Source: Afifella aestuarii (lineage in GTDB: Bacteria > Pseudomonadota > Alphaproteobacteria > Rhizobiales > Afifellaceae). From it: 64,000 nt of DNA. Below are positions 50,447 to 59,266 of this stretch, piece by piece (position 1 is the first letter of the stretch; every line of letters starts with the position of its first letter). Location of the stretch: contig NZ_SAUF01000002.1 of NCBI RefSeq assembly GCF_004023665.1, positions 124,001 through 188,000 of the forward strand, written 5' to 3'. Under the pieces are notes generated by a model. That model was not told the origin of the DNA. It did no database searches and was given only the letters and a program-made list of their open reading frames with translations. The translations under genes and the position numbers were made by a program.

Positions 50447-50726
50447 GGGGAGCGGTCAGGACAGAACTTGCGGCGCGGACGATCCCGATCGCCTTCGGAT
50501 ATATGCGGCGATACAGACGCTCCTGGCCGGAGAGCCGCGCCTATCGGCAATCGCAGCTCTTGCTGACAGTCTGGCCGCCGGCGTTGGGCAAACGGTGGAG
50601 GCGCCTCAGCAGGCGCGAGAAGCTCTGCAGGAGCTTTCCGGCGACATGTATCGGTTCGTACTGAACAACTGGTGCTATCTGCAAGCGCCGCAGAGCGAGA
50701 TGCATGATGAGCCGGGCCATGGGTGA
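50439..50726 (+). CDS. Unknown early protein, 95 aa
   Basis: Overlaps the previous gene by 8 bases, start ATG 50439 after GGGCGAGG. Helical (RIYAAIQTLLAGEPRLSAIA; QQAREALQELSGDMYRFVL). No family recognised. Confidence 0.5.
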   Translation: MAEGSGQDRTCGADDPDRLRIYAAIQTLLAGEPRLSAIAALADSLAAGVGQTVEAPQQAREALQELSGDMYRFVLNNWCYLQAPQSEMHDEPGHG

Positions 50727-50732
50727 GAGATC

Positions 50733-51191
50733 ATGACCGCCGTTCCCTATGCGAGCGCCACGAGCGGCGCCGCGGCGCGCGCCGAAATCTCCAAGATCCT
50801 GCAGCGCTTCGGCTGCTCGTCGGTCGGCTTCATGGACGATTACGAGGCGAAAGAGGTGGTGCTCGCCTTCACCCATCGCGGCCGCAACGTGCAGCTGCGC
50901 GCCTCCGCCAGGGGCTGGGCGGCGATGTATCTCGCTGCCAACCCATGGACGCCGCGCCGGCGCAACAGCCGCGCGCAATACGAGGCCGACGCGCTTAATC
51001 AGGGGCTGGTCGCGGTCAACTCGATCCTCCGCGACTGGATCAAGGGACAGGTGACGGCCGTCGAATGCGGGGTTCTGTCGTTCTCGGCCGTGTTCATGCC
51101 GCACATGCTGAGCCACGAGGGCAAGACATTGATCGAGCTCGTCGAAGAACGCGGGCTGTTGCCGGCGCCTCATGCGGACGGCCAGGACTGA
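50733..51191 (+). CDS. Unknown early protein, 152 aa
   Basis: ATG after GAGA. RAEISKILQRFGCSSVGFMD and VVLAFTHRGRNVQLRASARG give an alpha/beta pattern common in phage early proteins near recombination genes. Its last 29 bases lie in the first copy of the 38-bp repeat that bounds the dpdA cassette. Confidence 0.65.
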   Translation: MTAVPYASATSGAAARAEISKILQRFGCSSVGFMDDYEAKEVVLAFTHRGRNVQLRASARGWAAMYLAANPWTPRRRNSRAQYEADALNQGLVAVNSILRDWIKGQVTAVECGVLSFSAVFMPHMLSHEGKTLIELVEERGLLPAPHADGQD

Positions 51192-51200
51192 GAGAGGCCG
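51163..51200 (+). repeat. Left copy of 38-bp direct repeat flanking dpdA
   Basis: CGGCGCCTCATGCGGACGGC and 18 more bases, identical to 52086-52123 and 923 bp apart. Flanking bases differ. It covers the 3' end of the preceding gene, so that end is duplicated downstream. Confidence 0.9.
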
Positions 51201-51203
51201 ACA

Positions 51204-51986
51204 TTGTTTTTGTTCTTTGTCGGCCTTCATCAGCCCGCCGACGCACAGCACTTCGATCTCTGTTGCATCAGCATCAACCGTCTGCGAGGGCGTAAGAAGC
51301 CAGTAGCCTGCAGTCGGGTCTTGGTGGACAGCGGTGCGTTCACCGAGCTCCACCTTCACGGCGAGTATCGGCACAGCGTGTCCATCTATGCCCTGGAGCT
51401 TCATCGGTTGCATACAGCGGGTATCATTCAGATCGCCGCTGCCGTTGCACAGGACTACATGTGCGAAGCGTTCATGCTCGCTAAGACCGGGCTGACCATC
51501 GCCGATCACCAGCGGCTCACAATCGAGCGGTACGATGCCCTGGCCGCCGAACTGGATCGGCTGTTTGGTGGGACCTGCCCCTTCCCGGTCATGCCCGTGC
51601 TTCAAGGGTACACGCCGGAGGATTATGTCCGGCATGTGCGCATGTACGGCGATCGATTGAAGCCGGGAATGTGGGTCGGTGTCGGGTCGGTATGCAAGCG
51701 CAACGGCTCTCCGGAGCGCATTGTCGAGGTGCTTGAGGCAATAGCGGCGGTACGTCCCGACCTTCGTCTTCACGGCTTCGGGGTGAAGCAGATTGCTCTT
51801 ATGCACCCAGGCGTTCGCACGCTGCTGGCGACGGCCGACAGCATGGCGTGGTCGTTCGCAGCTCGCCGTCGCGGTGGCAACGCAAACTGCTGGCAGGAGG
51901 CTAGAGGGTTCGCCATGAAGATTTCGCAGACGACGGCCCGCACTCCGGAACCGTGGCAAATGTCCTTGCCGCTGGCGGCGGCATGA
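51204..51986 (+). CDS. dpdA: DpdA-like deazaguanine-DNA transglycosylase (TGT-like)
   Basis: 260 residues, TTG start (weak signal). The TGT-type active-site loop SRVLVDSGAFTEL (about 38-50), YALELHRLHTAGIIQIAAAV, PVMPVLQGYTPEDYVRHV, and VGVGSVCKRNGSPERIVEVL (about 157-176), then LHGFGVKQIAL, match phage DpdA proteins, relatives of tRNA-guanine transglycosylase that exchange DNA guanine for a 7-deazaguanine. No queuosine or preQ0 biosynthesis genes are in the prophage, so the base would come from the host. AT-richer than its neighbours. Confidence 0.8.
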   Translation: MFLFFVGLHQPADAQHFDLCCISINRLRGRKKPVACSRVLVDSGAFTELHLHGEYRHSVSIYALELHRLHTAGIIQIAAAVAQDYMCEAFMLAKTGLTIADHQRLTIERYDALAAELDRLFGGTCPFPVMPVLQGYTPEDYVRHVRMYGDRLKPGMWVGVGSVCKRNGSPERIVEVLEAIAAVRPDLRLHGFGVKQIALMHPGVRTLLATADSMAWSFAARRRGGNANCWQEARGFAMKISQTTARTPEPWQMSLPLAAA

Positions 51987-52040
51987 GACTCCACAAGCTA
52001 ATCCGTTTCCGACATTGTGCGCTCCGATCAAGGAGCCGCG

Positions 52041-52598
52041 ATGCCCAACCGCCTCAATCTGCCAGGCTGGGCCGTGAAGCTATCGCGGCGCCTCATGCGG
52101 ACGGCCAGGACTGAGAGAGGCCGGGAGATGCCGGACTTCTATTGCGACGATTGGGCGTGTCCGGCCCGCCCGCAACCCGCTGAGCCTGGCCCGAGCGACG
52201 TGGGGCGTTCAGAAGGACGGAACTCCCCGACCCGTGGCGAGGCCACTTCGAAGTTCTCCACGAATCACGCGATCGTCACGCATCCCGCGTTTCGGCTCGG
52301 CTTCCTCGACATGCAGCACGGACGCCCCTTCGACCACGAAAAGATCGTGGAGCGCATCCTTGCCGAGACGCCCGCCTCCGCCCTCAAACGCATTGGCTGG
52401 GACTGCGATCTGCATCTCCTGCTGGGGCGAACCGCATTATCGCAGGCCCGCTATGAGGAGGGGCGCCTCCTGCAGCTCATCTACGGCATAAGGTGCCGCG
52501 GCTGGGGCCATCCGGATTATCCGCCGAGGGGCGTGATTGATTGGCTCGTGAAGATATCCCTGAGCGAATCCCCACCCTCTTCGGACTGTTTGACTTGA
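52041..52598 (+). CDS. Unknown protein, 185 aa, probably altered by cassette insertion
   Basis: ATG 52041 with AAGGAG 5 bases upstream; the original start may be ATG 52128 just after the repeat. The N-terminal 28 residues include the repeat read in frame (RRLMRTARTERGRE). The body DFYCDDWACPARPQ and HPAFRLGFLDMQHGRPFDH, then IRCRGWGHPDYPPR, is a pattern of small phage proteins of unknown role. Last gene before attR. Confidence 0.6.
   Translation: MPNRLNLPGWAVKLSRRLMRTARTERGREMPDFYCDDWACPARPQPAEPGPSDVGRSEGRNSPTRGEATSKFSTNHAIVTHPAFRLGFLDMQHGRPFDHEKIVERILAETPASALKRIGWDCDLHLLLGRTALSQARYEEGRLLQLIYGIRCRGWGHPDYPPRGVIDWLVKISLSESPPSSDCLT
52086..52123 (+). repeat. Right copy of 38-bp direct repeat flanking dpdA
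   Basis: Exact copy of 51163-51200. It lies in coding sequence in a different frame from the left copy, so protein similarity cannot explain the identity. Confidence 0.9.
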
Positions 52599-52743
52599 CC
52601 AGACGGCCCGCCGGGCGCAGCATCACCCCATCAGATCAGCGCCCGTTTTGCATTACAATGCGCCCTACAAATGGCCCTACGTGCGATTGCGAGGCGCCCT
52701 GAAAGCCCCCGGAAATCGGCGAAATGAGCCCTCCTTGCCGCGC

Positions 52744-52776
52744 GGTTCGAATCCTCTCCGGTGCGCCATTTCCCCT
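52744..52776 (+). other. attR core (33 bp)
   Basis: Exact copy of attL, carrying only the T-arm and acceptor end of tRNA-Arg. The surrounding gene-free stretch 52599-52926 shows no further gene, only phage end before it and host spacer after it. Confidence 0.95.
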
Positions 52777-52926
52777 AAAAATCAGAATTTTCGCTCTCGC
52801 ATTCTGTCGAGTGGCTCTTGAGCCCGCTTGCTGGGTTTTCTTCGTTTGCGCCGGGCCGGCGATGCAGGCTTTCCGAAAACGAGCGCATGTCGGCGGGCGA
52901 GTGAGGCTGTCGGGCCATGTCCCCTG

Positions 52927-53271
52927 TCAGACCATTTCCAAGGAATGGTCTTCGATCCATTCGTCGAAAGCGATGATAAGAGGGCTGAGCGATCTTCCCC
53001 GTTCGGTGAGCGAGTATTCGACGCGCGGAGGGACTTCAGGGTAGGCGAACCGGGTCACCAGACCCGCACCTTCGAGCCGTTTGAGCGTCTGGATCAGCAT
53101 CTTTTCGGAGATGCCGCCGATCCTGCGCCGCAAGGCGCTCGTTCGCATCGTCCCTTCGCTCAGCGCATGCAACGTCAACAGCGACCATTTCTCTGCAAGC
53201 AGGGAAAGCACTGCACGTGCCGGACAATCCGGGTTCATGACGTCGCATTCGAGATTTCGAAAATCAGACAT
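52927..53271 (-). CDS. HxlR-family transcriptional regulator
   Basis: 114 residues from ATG 53271. CDVMNPDCPARAVLSLLAEK, then WSLLTLHALSEGTMRTSALR, RRIGGISEKMLIQTLKRLEG and PPRVEYSLTERGRSLSPLI are the full winged-helix signature. Cys residues near the N-terminus are typical of redox- or electrophile-sensing members. Divergent from the metallo-hydrolase it probably controls. Confidence 0.92.
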   Translation of the reverse strand: MSDFRNLECDVMNPDCPARAVLSLLAEKWSLLTLHALSEGTMRTSALRRRIGGISEKMLIQTLKRLEGAGLVTRFAYPEVPPRVEYSLTERGRSLSPLIIAFDEWIEDHSLEMV

Positions 53272-53291
53272 TTTAAAACTTACCAATAGGT

Positions 53292-53317
53292 AGGTACTTC
53301 CTAGTTCAGGTGTACCT
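53292..53317. promoter_or_regulatory. Candidate HxlR operator
   Basis: AGGTAC (53292-53297) and GTACCT (53312-53317) form an inverted repeat in the 87-bp space between the divergent genes. Nearby TACCAATAGGTAGGTAC adds half-sites. Confidence 0.5.
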
Positions 53318-53358
53318 TCTTAGTTGTCGTGCTTCAACCCACTCTTGGAGCAATTTCG

Positions 53359-54363
53359 ATGCGCTTTTTATCGATCGTCACCGGCCTCGCTCTTGCGGCC
53401 GCTGGCTCTCTGCCTTTGGCCCTGGCCGCGCCGCAAGGCGCCGGGTCCGACGTGGAGATTGCCGTCACGTCCCCGGCACAGCAGCAGGCGCCGGGCTATT
53501 ACAGGTTCAAACTGGGCGAACTCACCATCACCGTCCTGTCCGATGGCACCGCGGCAATACCGTGGGATGAAATCCTGAAGGGGATGTCGCCTGAGGAAAT
53601 CCAGGCGACCTTCGAGAAGGTGGGCGAGACGACGCGACGCGACACGTCGATCAACGCGTTTCTGATCGATACGGGCTCGAGGCGGATATTGATCGATGCG
53701 GGCGCCGGCGCGCTGTTCGGTGCGTGCTGTGGACGCCTGCCCACGGTTCTGCAACAGGCCGGCTATCCCGCCGAAACGATCGACGCCGTTCTGCTCACCC
53801 ATGTTCATGGCGATCATTCGGGAGGCCTGACGGTCGCGGGCGAGCGCGTCTTCCCGAATGCCGATATCTACCTTTCGCAAGCCGAATATGACTATTGGAT
53901 GAGCGATGACGAGCGCGCGCGGGCGGGCGAAAGCCACAAGAAGATGTTCGCCGAGGGGCGCGCGGCTTTGGCGCCTTACGAGGCGGCCGGCAGGCTGCAT
54001 TTCTTCACCGGCGAGACGGCGCTGTTTCCCGAAATCACCGCCATTCCTGCGCCGGGCCACACACCGGGACACAGCTTTTACCGGATCGCCAGCCAGGGGC
54101 AGCATGTTCTGGTGGTGGGAGACATCATCCACGCCGCCGAAGTGCAGTTTGCGCGTCCCGACGTCACTGCGGATTTCGACGCCGATCCGGCGCAGGCTCG
54201 GGCGACGCGCGAACGCACGCTTGCCGAGCTGGCTGAGACGCACGAACTGATCGCCGCCGAGCATGTCACTTTTCCGGGCCTTGGCCATGTGACGCAAAAC
54301 GGCAGCGGCTATCAATGGACGGCGCAGCCCTACCAGGGGAGGATCACCAAGGCGGCCAAGTGA
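53359..54363 (+). CDS. Exported MBL-fold metallo-hydrolase
   Basis: 334 residues from ATG 53359 (GGAG 8 bases before). Signal peptide FLSIVTGLALAAAGSLPLAL with cleavage near AAPQG. Metal motif LLTHVHGDHSGGL (about 147-159), later PAPGHTPGHSF and VVGDIIHAAEV. Similar to periplasmic lactonase/quorum-quenching or methyl-parathion-hydrolase-like enzymes; substrate unknown. Likely HxlR-regulated. Confidence 0.9.
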   Translation: MRFLSIVTGLALAAAGSLPLALAAPQGAGSDVEIAVTSPAQQQAPGYYRFKLGELTITVLSDGTAAIPWDEILKGMSPEEIQATFEKVGETTRRDTSINAFLIDTGSRRILIDAGAGALFGACCGRLPTVLQQAGYPAETIDAVLLTHVHGDHSGGLTVAGERVFPNADIYLSQAEYDYWMSDDERARAGESHKKMFAEGRAALAPYEAAGRLHFFTGETALFPEITAIPAPGHTPGHSFYRIASQGQHVLVVGDIIHAAEVQFARPDVTADFDADPAQARATRERTLAELAETHELIAAEHVTFPGLGHVTQNGSGYQWTAQPYQGRITKAAK

Positions 54364-54539
54364 TCCGCTTCCCGTGATCCACCTCAGCGGGATCCAGGTC
54401 GCCGGGTCATCGGCTTCGGCATGAAGGAGGCCTATGGCGCAGACATAGCTCTGCTTTCGCCCGGTGCGCATATTTTGGCCCTGCAGGCGCGGCTGCGCGC
54501 GTGGAGCCTCGTGCAGGCTTTTTGTTGTGCCCGCGGCGT

Positions 54540-55436
54540 TCACCTCTTTTTGTAGCGCAGCGCGTCGACGAGAAGGGCGAAGGCGGGAGATTGCTGGCGC
54601 CGGCTCGGGTAGTAGAGATGGTAGCCCGAGAACGGCTCGCACCAATCCGTAAGCACGCGGACGAGGCGCCCGTCGTCGAGATGTGGCCGGGCCTCCGCCT
54701 CGGGCACATAGGCCAGTCCGAGCCCTGCGAGCGCGGCCTTCAGGAGCATCGCAACGCTGTTGAAGACAAGCTGCCCGTCGACGCGTACACGCAGCTCTCG
54801 CCCGTTCTTTTCAAACTCCCAGGCGTACAGCCCGCCATGGGTCGGCAGCCGCAGATTGATGCAATTGTGCGCGGTGAGATCCTGTGGCGTTTGCGGGTGG
54901 GGCCTCGCCTCGAAATAGCTGGGGCTTGCCACAACGGCCATCCGCATGTCGGGGCCGATGGGGACGGCGATCATGTCCTTCGCCACCATTTCGATGCTGC
55001 GCACCCCGGCATCGTAGCGCTCGGCGACGATGTCGGTCAGGCCGAAATCGATGACGATCTCCACCTTGATGTCGGGATAGTCCGGCAGGAAGCGTTCAAG
55101 CGCCGGCCACAGCACCATCGTTGCGGCATGTTCGTCGGCGGTGATGCGGATCGTGCCGGCGGGTTTCTCGCGCAATTCGCTCAAGGCGGCCAATTCCGCG
55201 TCGATCTCGTCGAGACGTGCTCCGAGCACGAGCTCCAGGCGCTCGCCGGCTTCCGTCGTCTGCACGCTGCGCGTGGTGCGCGAGAGCAGGCGCAGCCCGA
55301 GCCGGCTTTCCAGATTGCGGATCGTCTGACTGAGAGCAGATTGCGAGACGCCGAGATTTGCCGCCGCCTTGGTGAAGCTGCGTGCCCGGGCAACGGCGAG
55401 AAAGGCAGCGAGATCGTTGAGGTTTTCGGAGGGCAT
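54540..55436 (-). CDS. LysR-family regulator 1
   Basis: 298 residues. N-terminal HTH LNDLAAFLAVARARSFTKAA, then NLGVSQSALSQTIRNLESRL, followed by a two-lobed ligand domain (TIRITADEHAATMVLWPALE). Divergent from the cupin-SDR pair, which it probably controls. The interval after the metallo-hydrolase (54364-54539) has no gene. Confidence 0.93.
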   Translation of the reverse strand: MPSENLNDLAAFLAVARARSFTKAAANLGVSQSALSQTIRNLESRLGLRLLSRTTRSVQTTEAGERLELVLGARLDEIDAELAALSELREKPAGTIRITADEHAATMVLWPALERFLPDYPDIKVEIVIDFGLTDIVAERYDAGVRSIEMVAKDMIAVPIGPDMRMAVVASPSYFEARPHPQTPQDLTAHNCINLRLPTHGGLYAWEFEKNGRELRVRVDGQLVFNSVAMLLKAALAGLGLAYVPEAEARPHLDDGRLVRVLTDWCEPFSGYHLYYPSRRQQSPAFALLVDALRYKKR

Positions 55437-55438
55437 AG

Positions 55439-55453
55439 ATTAGGCCGGCTAAT
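55439..55453. promoter_or_regulatory. Candidate LysR binding site
   Basis: ATTAGGCCGGCTAAT, arms ATTAG/CTAAT with T-N11-A form, 3 bp from the regulator start; a further GGCCTAAT half-site is at 55473-55480 towards the cupin promoter. Confidence 0.5.
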
Positions 55454-55561
55454 AAGTGTTTTCAGATAATATGGCCTAATTGGACAAATGGGAGTGATTA
55501 TATCTGGGGCCAAGGCGCCGATGGAGGTGTCCACGCATTCTCAGGCGAGAAGGAGGCCAGA

Positions 55562-55957
55562 ATGGATATCAAACGCAGCGGCTCCCAGCCCTCTGCCCCT
55601 GGGCCGGAAGACTATTTCACCGGCTCGGTTCGCATCGATCCTCTGATGAGCCCGCCCGACCCGGCGCGGGTCGCCGGAGCGAGCGTCACCTTCGAGCCTG
55701 GGGCGCGAACGGCCTGGCACACGCATCCTTTGGGCCAGACGCTGATCGTCACCGCGGGCTGCGGATGGGTTCAGCGCCAGGGTGGGCCGATTGAGGAGAT
55801 CCGGCCGGGCGATGTCGTCTGGTTTGAGCCCGGCGAGAAGCATTGGCATGGCGCGACGCCCACGAGCGCCATGACGCATATCGCCATTCAGGAGAAGCTG
55901 AACGGCTCTCCGGTCGATTGGCTGGAGCATGTAACGGACGAGGAATACCGCAAATGA
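55562..55957 (+). CDS. Cupin-domain protein
   Basis: 131 residues, AAGGAGG upstream. Cupin motif 1 [20 protein letters not shown] (about 42-61), then [16 protein letters not shown] (about 82-97), giving the His/Glu metal set. Small single-domain cupin of the carboxymuconolactone/quercetinase-like type; often beside oxidoreductases. Confidence 0.9.
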   Translation: MDIKRSGSQPSAPGPEDYFTGSVRIDPLMSPPDPARVAGASVTFEPGARTAWHTHPLGQTLIVTAGCGWVQRQGGPIEEIRPGDVVWFEPGEKHWHGATPTSAMTHIAIQEKLNGSPVDWLEHVTDEEYRK

Positions 55958-56063
55958 GCAGGCGAGAACCGCCGGCTGCTCCATCGCCGAAGCTGTGGCG
56001 TTCGGAAGGTGGTCAGAGCGTTCCGCGCCTCGGCTGTGGATCCAACAAACAAGGAGTTTTCCA

Positions 56064-56810
56064 ATGAGTGACAACATCAAGGGCAAGGTCATCGTCATCA
56101 CCGGCGCCAGCAGCGGTCTCGGCGAAGCGACGGCGCGGCATCTCGCCGAGCAGGGTGCGACGGTGGTTCTCGGCGCGCGCCGAGCGGAGCGCATCGACGC
56201 AATTGCCAAGGAACTGACGGATCAAGGCCAGAAGGCTCTCGCCGTGACCACGGATGTCACCCGCCGCGATCAGGTGGCGGCGCTCGTCGACAAGGCTGTC
56301 GAGACGTTCGGCCGTATCGACGTCATGTTGAACAATGCCGGTTTGATGCCGCTGGCACCGCTTGAACGTCTGAAGATCGACGAATGGGACCGTATGGTCG
56401 ACGTCAATGTGAAAGGCGTGCTCTACGGGATCGCTGCCGCGCTCCCTCACATGAAGCGGCAGAAGAGCGGGCACATCATCAACGTGTCATCCGTTTACGG
56501 ACACAAGGTTGCGCCCGGTGCGGCCGTCTATTGCGGCACGAAATACGCTGTGCGCGCCATTTCGGAGGGGCTGCGGCAAGAGGTGAAGCCCTACGACATC
56601 CGTACGACGGTGATCTCGCCGGGGGCGGTCACGACCGAGCTTCTCGACCATATCAGCGAAGAGGACATCGCCAAGGGTGTCCGCGAGCACGTCGCTGAAA
56701 TTGCGGTTCCGGCGCTGTCTTTCGCCCGCATGGTCGCCTTTGCGGTCAGCCAGCCGGCCGAAGTCGATGTGAACGAGATTTTGTTCCGGCCGACGAGCCA
56801 GCCGGTCTGA
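56064..56810 (+). CDS. Short-chain dehydrogenase/reductase
   Basis: 248 residues, AAGGAG upstream. [20 protein letters not shown] nucleotide motif, NNAG (about 90), Ser of [10 protein letters not shown] (about 140), and [14 protein letters not shown] catalytic Tyr/Lys (about 154-158). NADP preference suggested by GARRAERID. Same strand after the cupin gene. Confidence 0.93.
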   Translation: MSDNIKGKVIVITGASSGLGEATARHLAEQGATVVLGARRAERIDAIAKELTDQGQKALAVTTDVTRRDQVAALVDKAVETFGRIDVMLNNAGLMPLAPLERLKIDEWDRMVDVNVKGVLYGIAAALPHMKRQKSGHIINVSSVYGHKVAPGAAVYCGTKYAVRAISEGLRQEVKPYDIRTTVISPGAVTTELLDHISEEDIAKGVREHVAEIAVPALSFARMVAFAVSQPAEVDVNEILFRPTSQPV

Positions 56811-56904
56811 GACAAAAATGGCCCTTGTGCGATCGCTCGCGTCAAAGGCCCGCAAGCGCGCCCGATCCTCCCATTTCAAAGCGAGGATCGGGCCACGACT
56901 TCTC

Positions 56905-56987
56905 AGAGTTCGCCGGCTTCTTCCAGGACGCGGCGGGCGATGCGGAAGCATTCCACCCCGCACGGCACGCCGGCATAGATCGCCACG
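56905..56987 (-). pseudogene. Fragment of carboxymuconolactone-decarboxylase-like gene
   Basis: Eighty-three bases match 60443-60525 with a single mismatch (T56951 versus C60489). On the minus strand it encodes the last residues of that protein (AIYAGVPCGVECFRIARR plus the end). No start or body is present, so it is a remnant. The rest of 56811-57062 holds no gene. Confidence 0.75.
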
Positions 56988-57062
56988 GCGTGCCTTGCTC
57001 CCGTCTGCCGCAACGCGCAGACATTGCGTGTGACGGCCATCTCGCGACTTTGTCGCCGCCAC

Positions 57063-57968
57063 TCAGGTCACCCTGCCGTGTTCCGCCAGGAAGTCGAGCA
57101 GCGCCCGCACGCGCGATGGCAGCGGGCCGCCCTGGCCGAGATAGACTGCGTGGAAGGCTTCCTTCTCGCCCGCATCGAGATGGGCAAGGACCGGCACGAG
57201 GCGGCCGGCGCTTATATCTTCGCGCACGGTGAATGCGGCGAGGCGCGCGAGGCCGACGCCCGCCAGCGCGAGCCGGCGCAGGCCCTCGCCGTCGCTGGCC
57301 TGCACGCGGCCCGTCGCCGGCACCACGACGGTTTTGCCGTTCTCCCGCAATGACCATCCATCGACGGCGCGCGCATAGCCGAAGTCGATGCAAGTGTGCG
57401 CGTCGAGATCGGCGATCGAATGCGGCTCTCCGCAGCGTTCCAGATAGGAGGGTGCGGCGACGATGGTGAGCGGCGTCTCGCCGAGCTTGCGCGCGACGAG
57501 GCTGGAGCTTTTCATCGGTCCGGCCCGGATTGCGACATCGGTGCGCTCGGCCAGCAGATCGATGACCGCATCGGTCTGGACGATGTCGAGCGTCACCCCC
57601 GGATAGTGCTGAAGGAACGCCGGCAGGAGCGGCGCGAGGATGTGATTGGCGTAGGAGGCGCTGGTATTGACACGCACCCGGCCGACCGCCTGCTCGCCGA
57701 GACCAGCCGCCCTCTCGGCATCCTCCAGATCGGCGAGGATGCGTGTCGCCCGTTCGTAGAATGCACAGCCTTCCGGCGTGAGTTGGAGCTGGCGCGTCGA
57801 ACGGTTGAGCAATCTTGTGCCGAGCCGGGTTTCCAGGCGGCTCATGAGCTTGCTCACCGCCGAAGGGGTCATCCTTGCGGCGCGCGCAGCGGGCGAGAAG
57901 CCGCCTTGCTCGACCACGCGGACGAACATTTCCATCTCCCCGGACCGATTGACGTCCAGCCGTCCCAT
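57063..57968 (-). CDS. LysR-family regulator 2
   Basis: 301 residues. GEMEMFVRVVEQGGFSPAAR, then MTPSAVSKLMSRLETRLGTR, is the DNA-binding helix-turn-helix; a substrate domain follows (VRVNTSASYANHILAPLLPA). Divergent from the MFS exporter gene. CrgA/DhcR-like group. Confidence 0.93.
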   Translation of the reverse strand: MGRLDVNRSGEMEMFVRVVEQGGFSPAARAARMTPSAVSKLMSRLETRLGTRLLNRSTRQLQLTPEGCAFYERATRILADLEDAERAAGLGEQAVGRVRVNTSASYANHILAPLLPAFLQHYPGVTLDIVQTDAVIDLLAERTDVAIRAGPMKSSSLVARKLGETPLTIVAAPSYLERCGEPHSIADLDAHTCIDFGYARAVDGWSLRENGKTVVVPATGRVQASDGEGLRRLALAGVGLARLAAFTVREDISAGRLVPVLAHLDAGEKEAFHAVYLGQGGPLPSRVRALLDFLAEHGRVT

Positions 57969-58073
57969 GATGAATTCATCTCATAAGTTATGTGCCAGGG
58001 CGCATTCTATTTCATCCGCCCGTGAATCTCTACCTTGCGGGAAAACGTTGCAGATGAAGATGGAGACTGCCTC

Positions 58074-59255
58074 ATGCCGCTGGCGCTCTACGCCCTGACG
58101 GTCGGAGCCTTCGGCATCGGCGTCACAGAATTCGTCATCATGGGCCTTCTGCTGGAGATTGGCCGAGAGCTCGATGTCACGATTGCGACCAGCGGTCTGT
58201 TGATATCCGGCTACGCCCTCGGCGTGACCATCGGCGCGCCGGTCCTGACTGCGCTTTCCGGGCGCTGGCCGCGCAAGCATGTGCTCGTCGGGTTGATGGT
58301 CATTTTCGTTCTGGGCAACGCCGCCTGCGCGCTCGCCCCGACTTATGCATGGCTGATGGCCGCGCGCGTATTGACCGCGCTGACGCACGGCACGTTCTTC
58401 GGCGTCGGTGCCGTGGTCGCGACCGGGCTGGTGGCCGAGGAGAAGCGCGCTTCCGCCATTTCGATCATGTTCACGGGGCTGACTGTCGCAACCGTCCTCG
58501 GTGTCCCTTTCGGCACCTGGCTCGGCCAGCATTATGGCTGGCGCGCGACCTTCTGGGCGGTGACGCTTGTGGGGCTGGTCGCGCTTGTCGTGCTTGCGGC
58601 CCTGGTGCCGCAGGACCGAGCGCGACCGGAAATCTCCAACTGGCGCTCCGATCTGCGCGCCATCGCCCGCCGTCCCGTGCTGCTCGGTCTGCTGACGACC
58701 GTTCTCGGCTATGCCGGCGTCTTCGCCGTCTTCACCTATATCGCGCCGCTCTTGACGCAGATCGGCGATTTCCATGAGGCCGCGGTTTCGCCGATCCTGT
58801 TGGTCTTCGGCGGCGGTCTGGTCGTCGGCAACCTGTTCGGCGGCCGGCTGGCCGACAGCAACCTGGTCCGCGCCATGATTGCCACGCTGGCGGCCCTTGC
58901 TGTCGTTCTGGCGGCGATGACCTTCGCCCTCGACAGCCGGATTGCGTCGATCGTCTTCACCGGTCTCCTCGGTGCGGCGGGTTTTGCCACGGTCGCGCCC
59001 TTGCAGATGTGGGTGCTGTCGAAGGCCGAAGGCGCCGGCCAGAGCCTCGCCTCGAGCTTCAATATCGGGGCCTTCAATCTCGGCAACGCGATCGGTGCCT
59101 GGGCGGGCGGCATGGTCATCGAACACGGCCCGGGCCTTGGCCTGGTGCCGATGACGGCCGCGCTGTTTCCTCTTCTCGCCATCGCTGCGGCGCTGACCGC
59201 CGTCAGGGCGAGCAAGAGCACGGCTCTGACGCCTTCCTGCAATCCCGTTCAATAA
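58074..59255 (+). CDS. MFS exporter (AraJ/arabinose-efflux-like)
   Basis: 393 residues from ATG 58074 (GGAG upstream). Twelve membrane segments; first LYALTVGAFGIGVTEFVIMG, motif A-like SGRWPRKHVLVGLM (about 62-75), and a second-half counterpart GGRLADSNLVRAMI. DHA1-type drug or sugar efflux family. Likely regulated by the adjacent LysR protein. Confidence 0.92.
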   Translation: MPLALYALTVGAFGIGVTEFVIMGLLLEIGRELDVTIATSGLLISGYALGVTIGAPVLTALSGRWPRKHVLVGLMVIFVLGNAACALAPTYAWLMAARVLTALTHGTFFGVGAVVATGLVAEEKRASAISIMFTGLTVATVLGVPFGTWLGQHYGWRATFWAVTLVGLVALVVLAALVPQDRARPEISNWRSDLRAIARRPVLLGLLTTVLGYAGVFAVFTYIAPLLTQIGDFHEAAVSPILLVFGGGLVVGNLFGGRLADSNLVRAMIATLAALAVVLAAMTFALDSRIASIVFTGLLGAAGFATVAPLQMWVLSKAEGAGQSLASSFNIGAFNLGNAIGAWAGGMVIEHGPGLGLVPMTAALFPLLAIAAALTAVRASKSTALTPSCNPVQ

Positions 59256-59266
59256 GGATCAATCGC

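Larger units (their letters stand above)
4772..52776. mobile_element. Prophage (lambda-type head and control, Mu-type contractile tail), 48 kb
   Basis: Bounded by identical 33-bp repeats, the left one being the end of tRNA-Arg(ACG). One att copy plus the interior gives a unit of 47,972 bp. Integrase, packaging, head, contractile tail, lysis, immunity and replication modules are all recognisable, and no disabling mutation is obvious, so it may be inducible. Most late genes are on the plus strand; the cro/replication module is on the minus strand. Confidence 0.97.

Noticed and set aside
52744-52776. Second tRNA gene
   Set aside because: Only the T-arm and acceptor end are present; it is the attR copy.
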